Part shown: piece by piece, positions 57,523-64,000 of the stretch | How positions within the stretch are numbered: the stretch's first letter is position 1 | Layout of the letters: every line of letters starts with the position of its first letter | Assembly: GCF_029893235.1 (NCBI RefSeq) | Contig: NZ_JARXWE010000005.1 | Location: forward strand, 52,413 to 116,412 | From: Dysgonomonas sp. PH5-45 | GTDB taxonomy: Bacteria > Bacteroidota > Bacteroidia > Bacteroidales > Dysgonomonadaceae | Direction of reading: 5' to 3' | DNA length: 64,000 nt | Position numbers and translations under genes: made by a program | The notes under the pieces: model-generated | Databases searched by the model: none | The model's input: only the letters and a program-made list of their open reading frames with translations | Told to the model about the DNA's origin: nothing

Positions 57523-58092
57523 TCAATAAAAACCGTTACTCACGATTTCGGTTTCCGAAACAAGCATATCCATAGCTATGTCGTGCGGTTCGAGGGGAAT
57601 ACCATCTACAATCTGAAAATCGAAACAGACAGCCACTTTCGGTATTTTTACATTAGCCAAAAAACGGTCATAATAGCCACCACCCCGCCCCATGCGGTTC
57701 AACCGCCGATCGAAAGCAACTCCGGGAACAACAATCATATCAATCTGCCGGTAGTCGGTCAAATCTTCTCCATCAGGCTCCAACACTCCCAAATCCGATT
57801 TTGAAAATGTGGTTTCAGCCGTATAACGGCGGAAAACCAGATCCTTACCAACCACAACCGGCAAATAAAACTGTTTATCCGCGGCATACCGTTCCACCAA
57901 AGGCAAAGTCTGCACCTCGTCTTTCAGGCTGTGATATATAAGTACATTACGGGCTTTGCAAAAAACATCGGTCATTTCCAAAGTCATCATTACCTCGTCC
58001 GACAGTTGCGCAAGCTTTTCAGCACCAAGCTGTTTTTTTTCGGAAGATATCCGGCTCCTGATATCCTGCTTTGTTGTTTCGTTTCGTTTCAA
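57523..58092 (-). CDS. fthC: 5-formyltetrahydrofolate cyclo-ligase
   Basis: A 189-residue ATP-dependent enzyme recycling 5-formyl-THF to methenyl-THF. KQDIRSRISSEKKQLGAE opens the fold; VERYAADKQFYLPVV, DLGVLEPDGED, IDMIVVPGVAFDRRLNRMGRGGGYYDRFL (ATP/folate site) and AVCFDFQIVDGIPLEPHDIAMD are typical. Located 15 nt after ctpA in the same run, a frequent Bacteroidota arrangement. Confidence 0.94.
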   Translation of the reverse strand: MKRNETTKQDIRSRISSEKKQLGAEKLAQLSDEVMMTLEMTDVFCKARNVLIYHSLKDEVQTLPLVERYAADKQFYLPVVVGKDLVFRRYTAETTFSKSDLGVLEPDGEDLTDYRQIDMIVVPGVAFDRRLNRMGRGGGYYDRFLANVKIPKVAVCFDFQIVDGIPLEPHDIAMDMLVSETEIVSNGFY

Positions 58093-58107
58093 AATTATAA
58101 TAGGCTA

Positions 58108-59769
58108 TTAATTTCCTCGTTGTCCTCCGGTTTTCTTTTTTCCGCTTTCCTTTATCACCTTAGGCGTTGCTTTATTCGCTTTTATCTGCTTGATAGCTTC
58201 TTTGAGCACAATATCATCGCTCAGCAGAATGGGGTAAAATCCGGCATCGCCAAAGTAGTTACGGACAATATATGCCGACAGTTGCTTCTGTATCAGCTTT
58301 TGTGTTTCGGTAGGCAGATATTGCTCGCGCTTCACGCTTTTTGTTTCGGCAAAAGTGAGCAGATTAGGCAGTAGGGCTTGCTTCAACAGATAGGCATACA
58401 TATCTTTCCATGTAGTAAATGACGAAAGCTTTTTCCGGTTCACGTCCGAATAGACCATCGAATACTCGTATATAGCCCCTGAATTGAAAAGCTTGGTATA
58501 ATAATTTGTCATGCCAACCGTATCGCGCGGCACAAATACATCGGGCATAATACCTCCATTGCCATGAATGAGGCGTCCTGCGGCGGTATAAAACACTGAC
58601 GATTCGTCGAACTTTATGCTATCGGCCGAATACATTTCGCCGCTCATATAACGATTATAATAGTCCATATCGTAATCTTCGCGGTGCCCTATCTGGTAAG
58701 GCTTCTGTATACATCTGCCCGAAGGCGTATAATAGCGGGCAATGGTGAGGCGCAAAGCCGAGCCGTCTCTGAAAGGATATTGCGTTTGTACAAGCCCCTT
58801 ACCAAAAGAACGTCGCCCTACAATCAAGCCCCGGTCGTTGTCCTGTATGGCACCTGCAAAAACTTCGCTGGCCGAGGCACTGTTTTCGTCAATCAGAACA
58901 ACCAATTGCATATCCTTGCATGTTCCCGAACCATTTGCATATTGCGAGCGCCGCGCAAAGGCACGGCCTTCGGTATAGACAATCAGATCACCTTTTTCGA
59001 GGAATTCGTTTATCATATCTTCCGATGGAACCAAATACCCCCCCGTGTTCTGCCGCAAATCTATTATCACCGATTTTGCCGATTGGCTTTTCAGTTGCGA
59101 TATAGCCGAGATAAACTCGTTGTATGTTGTACTGGCAAATTTACTTATTTTTATATAGCCGATATCGCTATTTGGTGTAAAGACCGCATCAATACTGTTA
59201 ACGGGAACATCGTCGCGCTCCACCGAAACATACTCGATGCCCGGTTTGTTGTAGCGTTTGATGCCCAGTTTTACGGTTGTACCTTTCTTTCCCCTCAGTT
59301 TTTCCGTAACCTTTTCGTTCGTTATCTTCACCCCTGCCAAAAGGCTGTCGTTGGCATAAACAATGCGGTCGCCGGGTTTCAGTCCGGCAGCTTCCGACGG
59401 CCCTCCGGGCATAGTGCTCATAATGGTAATGGTATCGTTCAGCACATAAAAGCTGACCCCTATTCCGCTGAAATGTCCGGTCAATTCTTCGCCCGTGATT
59501 TCCATTTCCTTTGCGGTATAATAGTTTGAATGCGGATCCAGCCCCGCTATCAGGGCAGGGATGGTATTCTCTACCAATTCCTGAATATTTACCGTATCTA
59601 CATACGATTCGCTTATATACTCAAGCACCGCCTCCAATTTATCTCCCCGATTGAACAAACTTTTGCGCGAACTGAAAATAGAAAACGCATTGCCTATAAA
59701 AATACCTATGGCAATGCTCAATCCTATCCACAGGGGAAGCCAGATTGTAGTTTTTTTAGGTGAATCCAT
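58108..59769 (-). CDS. ctpA: S41-family C-terminal processing peptidase
   Basis: A 553-residue periplasmic serine protease held by an N-terminal helix (about 10-30). A PDZ domain (about 85-170; GVSFYVLNDTITIMSTMPGGPSEAAGLKPGD) is followed by the S41 core with LRQNTGGYL, the catalytic Ser in DENSASASEVFAGAIQD (near 295) and Lys in GRRSFGKGLVQ (near 320). A C-terminal helical region with Lys-rich end (KESGKKKTGGQRGN). It follows the dCMP deaminase by 8 nt. It probably trims envelope proteins. Confidence 0.94.
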   Translation of the reverse strand: MDSPKKTTIWLPLWIGLSIAIGIFIGNAFSIFSSRKSLFNRGDKLEAVLEYISESYVDTVNIQELVENTIPALIAGLDPHSNYYTAKEMEITGEELTGHFSGIGVSFYVLNDTITIMSTMPGGPSEAAGLKPGDRIVYANDSLLAGVKITNEKVTEKLRGKKGTTVKLGIKRYNKPGIEYVSVERDDVPVNSIDAVFTPNSDIGYIKISKFASTTYNEFISAISQLKSQSAKSVIIDLRQNTGGYLVPSEDMINEFLEKGDLIVYTEGRAFARRSQYANGSGTCKDMQLVVLIDENSASASEVFAGAIQDNDRGLIVGRRSFGKGLVQTQYPFRDGSALRLTIARYYTPSGRCIQKPYQIGHREDYDMDYYNRYMSGEMYSADSIKFDESSVFYTAAGRLIHGNGGIMPDVFVPRDTVGMTNYYTKLFNSGAIYEYSMVYSDVNRKKLSSFTTWKDMYAYLLKQALLPNLLTFAETKSVKREQYLPTETQKLIQKQLSAYIVRNYFGDAGFYPILLSDDIVLKEAIKQIKANKATPKVIKESGKKKTGGQRGN

Positions 59770-59777
59770 AAAAAGGT

Positions 59778-60209
59778 TTATTTGTCATCCAGTTCAATAT
59801 ATTCGTATTCGATGCCTGCCCTTTCGAGCAAATTACAGCCATCCGTATTTCTATACTTATCGCAAAAAACAACCCGCTTTATCCCGGCCTGAATAATGAG
59901 TTTTGCGCATTCCAAGCAAGGAGAAGTTGTGACGTACATGGTTGCTCCCGAACTGCTGTTGTGCGAGCAAGCCACTTTGGTTATAGCATTGGCCTCAGCA
60001 TGTAAAACATAAGGTTTGGTCAGATTGTTCTCATCTTCGCAAATATTTTCGAAGCCCGACGGGGTTCCGTTGTACCCGTCCGAAATTATCATTTTGTCTT
60101 TTACTATCAATGCTCCAACCTTACGGCGTACACAATATGAGTTTTCGGCCCATACTTTGGCCATTCTCAAATAGCGTTCGTCCAACAGATATTGTTTATC
60201 TTTTTCCAT
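59778..60209 (-). CDS. deoxycytidylate (dCMP) deaminase
   Basis: A 143-residue zinc enzyme converting dCMP to dUMP for thymidylate synthesis. Zinc ligands are in HAEANAITK (near 80) and PCLECAKLI (near 104), and SDGYNGTPSGFENICEDE is the substrate loop. The first gene of the deaminase - ctpA - fthC - TonB_C run. A TAAATTTG -7 box (complement of 60238-60245) is 28 nt upstream. Confidence 0.92.
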   Translation of the reverse strand: MEKDKQYLLDERYLRMAKVWAENSYCVRRKVGALIVKDKMIISDGYNGTPSGFENICEDENNLTKPYVLHAEANAITKVACSHNSSSGATMYVTTSPCLECAKLIIQAGIKRVVFCDKYRNTDGCNLLERAGIEYEYIELDDK

Positions 60210-60237
60210 ACATTGGATTTTTTTATAAAAACCGGAA

Positions 60238-60245
60238 CAAATTTA
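60238..60245 (-). promoter_or_regulatory. -7 box (TAAATTTG, minus) for the dCMP deaminase run
   Basis: Plus-strand CAAATTTA matches TAnnTTTG on the minus strand. No good -33 element. Confidence 0.35.
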
Positions 60246-60325
60246 AGTAATTAAGTTTTGATGCTAATATCTATTTTACAAAAAGATGACGAAAAACATT
60301 TTGCATCACCTCCACCCTGCTTTGT

Positions 60326-61081
60326 CTATATCTCTATCTTCAAGCCATCGTAAGCAAGCCAGACTGTTGGAGGGAGGCTTGCTTCCACTTCGTTGTGCAG
60401 CCCCATACTGTGCGCCATGTGGGTAAGGTAAGTCCGTTTAGGGGCTATACGCGCCACTTGCTCCAAGGCCTGCGCTAACGATTGGTGCGATATATGCTCC
60501 TCTCGCCGCAAAGCATTAATAACAAGCACATCAAGGTTTTGCAGTTTTTCGTATTCTTTTTCGGGGATGGTTTTCATGTCGGTCAGATAAGCAAAACCAC
60601 CAATACGGAAACCCAGTATAGGCAACCGGTAGTGCATCAATCTGATTGGCAATACCTCTACGCCTTCCACAATAAACTTGTCCTCCGTTATCTCTACAAG
60701 ATTCAGATTAGGCACACCCGGATATTTATGCTCCGCAAAGCAATATGGCAGCCTTTGTTCCAAAGCGTTTTTCACGTTATGCTCTACATACAAATCTATA
60801 TCGCCCAAGCGACAAAAAGGGCGCAAATCGTCTATGCCGCTCACATGGTCGTAATGCTCGTGCGTAATGAGTATACCATGCAGCGGCGCAAAGGGGCGTA
60901 TAAGCATCTGCGACCTGAAATCAGGACCACAATCTATCAGCAGATTCTTACCTTCGACCGTAATCAAAACCGAAGCCCTGTACCTCTTGTCCTTAGGGTT
61001 TGCCGAAGTGCAAACCTTGCACGTACAACCCACTTCGGGAACGCCGGTTGATGTACCTGTACCAAGAAAATCAATAATCAT
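60326..61081 (-). CDS. metallo-beta-lactamase-fold hydrolase (PhnP-like)
   Basis: A 251-residue cytosolic hydrolase. An N-terminal GTGTSTGVPEVGCTCKVC motif, with a Cys pair as in PhnP-type phosphodiesterases, is followed by the metal site THEHYDHVSGIDD (near 73) and HMAHSMGLHNE near the end. LVINALRREEHISHQSLAQAL is typical of this branch. It likely cleaves a cyclic phosphodiester, with the substrate unknown. It stands alone, 116 nt upstream of the dCMP deaminase. Confidence 0.88.
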   Translation of the reverse strand: MIIDFLGTGTSTGVPEVGCTCKVCTSANPKDKRYRASVLITVEGKNLLIDCGPDFRSQMLIRPFAPLHGILITHEHYDHVSGIDDLRPFCRLGDIDLYVEHNVKNALEQRLPYCFAEHKYPGVPNLNLVEITEDKFIVEGVEVLPIRLMHYRLPILGFRIGGFAYLTDMKTIPEKEYEKLQNLDVLVINALRREEHISHQSLAQALEQVARIAPKRTYLTHMAHSMGLHNEVEASLPPTVWLAYDGLKIEI

Positions 61082-61104
61082 CTGGAAACAATGATATTTT
61101 AACA

Positions 61105-61141
61105 GAAGAAATGGCTACCTCTATATTTTAGAAATAGCCAT
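61105..61141 (-). terminator. hairpin after the SPOR lipoprotein gene (minus)
   Basis: ATGGCTA (61111-61117) pairs with TAGCCAT (61135-61141). On the minus strand it is followed by TTCTTCTGTT. A modest terminator lying 35 nt past the SPOR gene stop. Confidence 0.4.
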
Positions 61142-61175
61142 CGCCGTTATTCTTTTACTCTAATCTTATATTCTT

Positions 61176-61697
61176 TTAATACTGTCTCTGAAGTATCCAA
61201 AGGTCATTGAAAGGAATGTTGTACGTTCTTCTCAAGAAATCGGTATCGCCTTTGGCATTGTAAGTTTCGGTCAACTCATTACGTTTATTAACCGCCTGAG
61301 CTTTATCGTCGTAGCTGGCAATAATAACCCTGTACATTCCCTGTTCGTTTTGGGCAAGAATTATGCTATGTCCTTCTCTTTCCATTCTTTCTTTCAGAAT
61401 CTCAGCGTTTGGTTTAACGCTTAATGTTGCTATCACAACGCTATAACTTTTCAAGCCTGATGCATCGGTATCATAAACCGGTTTAATTTTTTCCGTTCTT
61501 ACAGGTTCGTCCGATACGTTTGCCGTATATGCCGGATAAGCAGGTTTAGAAACCGTTTCCGTTTCTTTTTTGTTCTCTTCTATCTCTCTTTCCCGAGCAG
61601 CCTCATATACTGATTTATAAGCACTTTGTTTCGATTTACACGAAGAAAAACCAATAATAAGAGAAAGAGCTAATCCGATACCAAATAATTTATTCAT
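61176..61697 (-). CDS. SPOR-domain lipoprotein
   Basis: A 173-residue envelope protein. The signal MNKLFGIGLALSLIIGFSSC ends in a lipobox Cys. A charged linker follows (EAAREREIEENKKETETV), then a C-terminal SPOR domain (about 92-170; YSVVIATLSVKPNAEILKERM, YRVIIASYDDKAQAVNKRNEL, DLWILQ). SPOR domains bind denuded glycan strands, usually at septa, so a peptidoglycan-associated role is expected. A TATCTTTG -7 box (complement of 61751-61758) is 53 nt upstream. Confidence 0.87.
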   Translation of the reverse strand: MNKLFGIGLALSLIIGFSSCKSKQSAYKSVYEAAREREIEENKKETETVSKPAYPAYTANVSDEPVRTEKIKPVYDTDASGLKSYSVVIATLSVKPNAEILKERMEREGHSIILAQNEQGMYRVIIASYDDKAQAVNKRNELTETYNAKGDTDFLRRTYNIPFNDLWILQRQY

Positions 61698-61750
61698 AGC
61701 TTTATTGTGTTTATTTTTAATTTATTCTCAGTTATATATATACGTATACG

Positions 61751-61758
61751 CAAAGATA
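61751..61758 (-). promoter_or_regulatory. -7 box (TATCTTTG, minus) for the SPOR lipoprotein gene
   Basis: Plus-strand CAAAGATA reads TATCTTTG on the minus strand. The -33 region is weak. Confidence 0.45.
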
Positions 61759-61908
61759 TATTAATTCTATTAATTGCTATAACAGTTTGTTCTAAAAAAT
61801 AGTTCAACAACCTGCGTTTTTGCCCATATTATGTTAATTTCCATTCAAAAAAACAGGTTTCCATATTGTTATTTCCAAATCTGAAAACACCCAGCCTTTA
61901 ACATTCTG

Positions 61909-63183
61909 TCAATTAATAATATCCAAGCCAATATAAGGAACCAAAGCTTTTGGTACACGGATACCTTCGGGCGTCTGATTGTTTTCGAGCAAAGCCGCAA
62001 CAATACGGGGAAGAGCCAGAGCGCTTCCGTTAAGGGTATGTACGAGCTGTGTTTTTTTATCGTCGGTTTTCCGGTAGCGGCATTTCAGGCGATTTGCCTG
62101 ATAGCTTTCAAAATTGGAAACGGAACTGACTTCCAACCAACGTTTCTGTGCTGCCGAGAACACCTCGAAATCGAAAGTTATGGCCGACGTGAAACTCATG
62201 TCGCCCCCGCAAAGGCGCAGAATGCGCCAAGGCAGCTCAAGGGCTTCGACCAACGACTGCACATAGGCAACCATTTCCTTGAGCGACTCGTGAGAGTGTT
62301 CCGGAGTATCTATCCGTACAATTTCCACCTTATCGAATTGGTGCAAGCGGTTCAACCCACGCACATCTTTTCCGTACGAACCTGCCTCACGGCGAAAACA
62401 TGCCGAATAGGCCGTATTTTTCACGGGCAAATCTTTTTCGTCCAAAATAACGTCACGATACATGTTTGTAACAGGAATTTCGGCGGTAGGTATCAGATAC
62501 AAATCGTCGGCTGTGGCATAATACATCTGCCCTTCCTTGTCAGGCAAATTACCTGTACCATAGCCCGAATCGGAGTTTACAAGATAAGGCGGCTGCACTT
62601 CCATATATCCGGCTTCACGGGCTTTGTCCAGAAAAAAGTTTATCAAAGCCCTCTGCAAACGCGCTCCCTTTCCTTTATAAACGGGGAAGCCCGCTCCTGT
62701 TATCTTCACTCCCAATTCAAAGTCAATCAAATCGTATTTTTTTGTCAACTCCCAATGCGGAAGGGCATCTTCGCCCAAATCGGGAACAACGCCACCTGTT
62801 TTTTCCACAACATTATCGTCGGCTGTACGCCCTTCGGGTACAGCATCGTTAGGTACATTGGGTATCTGTACCAACATGTCTTGAATGTTCTGTTCCGTTT
62901 GGCGCAATCGGTTTTCGGTGTCTTTGTTCCGTTCTTTTATTCCCGCAACTTCGGCACGGGCTTTCTCGGCCTCGTCTTTTTTGCCTTCCTTCATCAACAA
63001 ACCGATAGACTTCGATATATTATTCAGCTCGGCAAGACTACCGTCCAAAACCGTTTGCAGGCTTTTACGTTCTTTGTCGGCGTCAATAATCCGGGTTATC
63101 AGCTCCCGTGCATCGAAATGCTTTTTTGTAAGTTTCTTGATAATTTCTTCGGGGTTATCGTTGATTGCTTTGAGTGTTAGCAT
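61909..63183 (-). CDS. serS: seryl-tRNA synthetase
   Basis: A 424-residue class II synthetase. The N-terminal coiled-coil arm (about 25-110; KERKSLQTVLDGSLAELNNIS, KDTENRLRQTEQNIQDML) binds tRNA-Ser. Motif 2 FRREAGSYGKDVRGLNRLHQF (near 265) and motif 3 GSALALPRIVAALLENNQ (near 390) complete the active site; VSSVSNFESYQANRLKCRYR lies between. Normal length. A TAACTTTG -7 box (complement of 63243-63250) lies 60 nt upstream. Confidence 0.97.
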   Translation of the reverse strand: MLTLKAINDNPEEIIKKLTKKHFDARELITRIIDADKERKSLQTVLDGSLAELNNISKSIGLLMKEGKKDEAEKARAEVAGIKERNKDTENRLRQTEQNIQDMLVQIPNVPNDAVPEGRTADDNVVEKTGGVVPDLGEDALPHWELTKKYDLIDFELGVKITGAGFPVYKGKGARLQRALINFFLDKAREAGYMEVQPPYLVNSDSGYGTGNLPDKEGQMYYATADDLYLIPTAEIPVTNMYRDVILDEKDLPVKNTAYSACFRREAGSYGKDVRGLNRLHQFDKVEIVRIDTPEHSHESLKEMVAYVQSLVEALELPWRILRLCGGDMSFTSAITFDFEVFSAAQKRWLEVSSVSNFESYQANRLKCRYRKTDDKKTQLVHTLNGSALALPRIVAALLENNQTPEGIRVPKALVPYIGLDIIN

Positions 63184-63242
63184 CTGTTATTAATTATAAA
63201 TGTATATTCAAAAATATTTTCTCGCATTATTCAGCAGAAGTA

Positions 63243-63250
63243 CAAAGTTA
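63243..63250 (-). promoter_or_regulatory. -7 box (TAACTTTG, minus) for serS
   Basis: Plus-strand CAAAGTTA matches TAnnTTTG on the minus strand; leader about 54 nt. No good -33 element. Confidence 0.4.
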
Positions 63251-63363
63251 TACAATATTATCAAAATGTTCACCGTTAGAAAAGCAGAAAAACATGCAAC
63301 AGCTAAAAGAAAAACGACAGCTTATCATCCAACAAGCCTAACCGAAACTCAATACCAGACAAT

Positions 63364-63951
63364 ATGAGAACAAAATACCTGATTATAATTTTCATTGGTT
63401 TTACATTATTCACAATCGGTTGTGCTGATGGCCTATTGGCGCAAGATTTTATTTTTCCAAGATTTGACACACATCCCCCATTCCGGAAAATGAAATGCGG
63501 CTTATGGATAAATGCCGCCGGCGACATTGCCTACAAAACAATCGGCTGTGGCGAAGGGCATGAAAAGGAATACCTTACCGCAGATTCATCGAGCATAATT
63601 GTACCCGAATACGAAATAATTGATTATTATGTCACTTGGTGCTACAATGTTCGTGACAGCGTAACCGACAACATGACCGAAAGTGATATCATGTCTGAAC
63701 TAAAAAATGTAGTCGATACCACATCGCTCAAAATACTAAGTCCTTCCTTTTTTATAGACAAGAATTATGTTTATGTATATGTAGATATGGTTTGCGGCGG
63801 ACATATATCCGTTTGGCGTGATATTGACAGAAAAACATTCAAGGTATTCAAATCCAACCCCGATTTTGCTTGCGATAAGCATAGTTGTTTCGTTATGGGG
63901 AGGGAACTTAACGACTATGGATTGGAAATCCATAGGTTAGATTACGAATAA
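63364..63951 (+). CDS. exported DKNYY-like protein of unknown function
   Basis: A 195-residue protein with N-terminus MRTKYLIIIFIGFTLFTIGC, a signal with a possible lipobox Cys20. The mature part has an even number of spaced cysteines and a FFIDKNYVYVYVD segment that recalls the DKNYY repeat family, where short DKN-x-V-Y units stack. GLWINAAGDIAYKTIGCGEGHEKEYL is unfamiliar. Only one unit is clear. It is divergent from serS, and no partner gene is visible before the window ends. Confidence 0.6.
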   Translation: MRTKYLIIIFIGFTLFTIGCADGLLAQDFIFPRFDTHPPFRKMKCGLWINAAGDIAYKTIGCGEGHEKEYLTADSSSIIVPEYEIIDYYVTWCYNVRDSVTDNMTESDIMSELKNVVDTTSLKILSPSFFIDKNYVYVYVDMVCGGHISVWRDIDRKTFKVFKSNPDFACDKHSCFVMGRELNDYGLEIHRLDYE

Positions 63952-63965
63952 AATTCGTGTGAGTG

Positions 63966-63990
63966 TCGACTATAAGTCGATTAAAAAGCG
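63966..63990 (+). terminator. small hairpin after the last gene
   Basis: TCGACT (63966-63971) pairs with AGTCGA (63975-63980) over a 3-nt loop, followed by TTAAAAAG. Weak terminator candidate 15 nt after the stop. Confidence 0.25.
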
Positions 63991-64000
63991 ATAACTAAAG

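Noticed and set aside
58684..59529. Plus-strand frame of 281 codons opposite ctpA
   Set aside because: Antisense to an intact S41 peptidase gene with all catalytic motifs; no independent support.
62038..63180. Long plus-strand frame of 380 codons opposite serS
   Set aside because: It is antisense to an intact seryl-tRNA synthetase gene, its translation has no recognisable domain and looks like a codon-bias shadow.
1..64000. CRISPR arrays, tRNA or rRNA genes
   Set aside because: No regularly spaced short repeats and no cloverleaf or rRNA-like stretches were noticed in the intergenic regions; most are under 450 nt and hold promoters, hairpins or the riboswitch.

Overview
The window looks like chromosome from a Bacteroidota (Bacteroidales) species, most likely a Dysgonomonas-like organism. 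This placement is inferred from gene content, not from a database search. The evidence is: repeated TAnnTTTG-type -7 promoter boxes; type IX secretion sorting domains on several exported proteins; a GldH lipoprotein; a serine palmitoyltransferase for sphingolipids; an rsfS-ftsH-cdsA neighbourhood; and TonB/plug-rich envelope genes. No rRNA, tRNA, CRISPR array, phage or insertion sequence was recognised. Coding density is high and most genes fall into compact same-strand runs.

Layout, left to right. 1-2.2 kb: the tail of a probable glycogen branching enzyme, then manA and hemH. 2.2-7.1 kb (minus): a tight run tldD, a DUF5020-like outer-membrane barrel, an AzgA-type purine permease and a TldE/PmbA protein, combining a TldD/E protease pair with a plausible two-membrane purine uptake route. 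7.5-11 kb: two type IX secreted proteins. 11-12.3 kb: serine palmitoyltransferase. 12.6-20.4 kb (plus): a housekeeping run with a degenerate LytM protein, dxr, rseP, metF, holB, a RicT/PSP1 protein and gldH. 20.6-24 kb: a CPA2 antiporter, smpB and an acidic hypothetical.

24.1-29.9 kb is the most unusual region. An ECF sigma factor is translationally coupled to a single-pass protein that joins an anti-sigma-like N-terminus, a TonB-receptor plug domain and a TonB C-terminal domain. Divergent from it is a carboxypeptidase-regulatory/plug/vWA protein, and downstream lies a third plug/TonB_C gene. The plug modules of the two divergent genes form long inverted DNA repeats in the same coding frame. 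The third gene is a mosaic: its upstream region and N-terminus come from one neighbour and its C-terminus from the other. Inversion between the plug repeats would produce exactly the architecture of that third gene.

30-32.8 kb: a CoA-transferase and a DJ-1/AraC regulator. 32.9-42.3 kb (minus): a vitamin B12 uptake operon with a strong promoter, a cobalamin riboswitch, btuB, a BtuG-like lipoprotein, a second surface lipoprotein and, unusually, two beta-propeller proteins with type IX sorting domains. 42.4-48.9 kb: surface polysaccharide genes (capD/wbpM type, rfbB, wzc, wza). 49-54.6 kb: cdsA, an AT-rich coiled-coil hypothetical, ftsH and rsfS, with miaA and marC convergent across overlapping stop codons. 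54.7-64 kb: an HprK/PEPCK-like P-loop protein, a tandem TonB_C protein, fthC, ctpA, dCMP deaminase, a metallo-beta-lactamase hydrolase, a SPOR lipoprotein, serS and a DKNYY-like exported protein.

All domain calls are from reading motifs by eye. Start sites were moved from the longest frame where a signal peptide, lipobox, conserved N-terminus or promoter argued for it.
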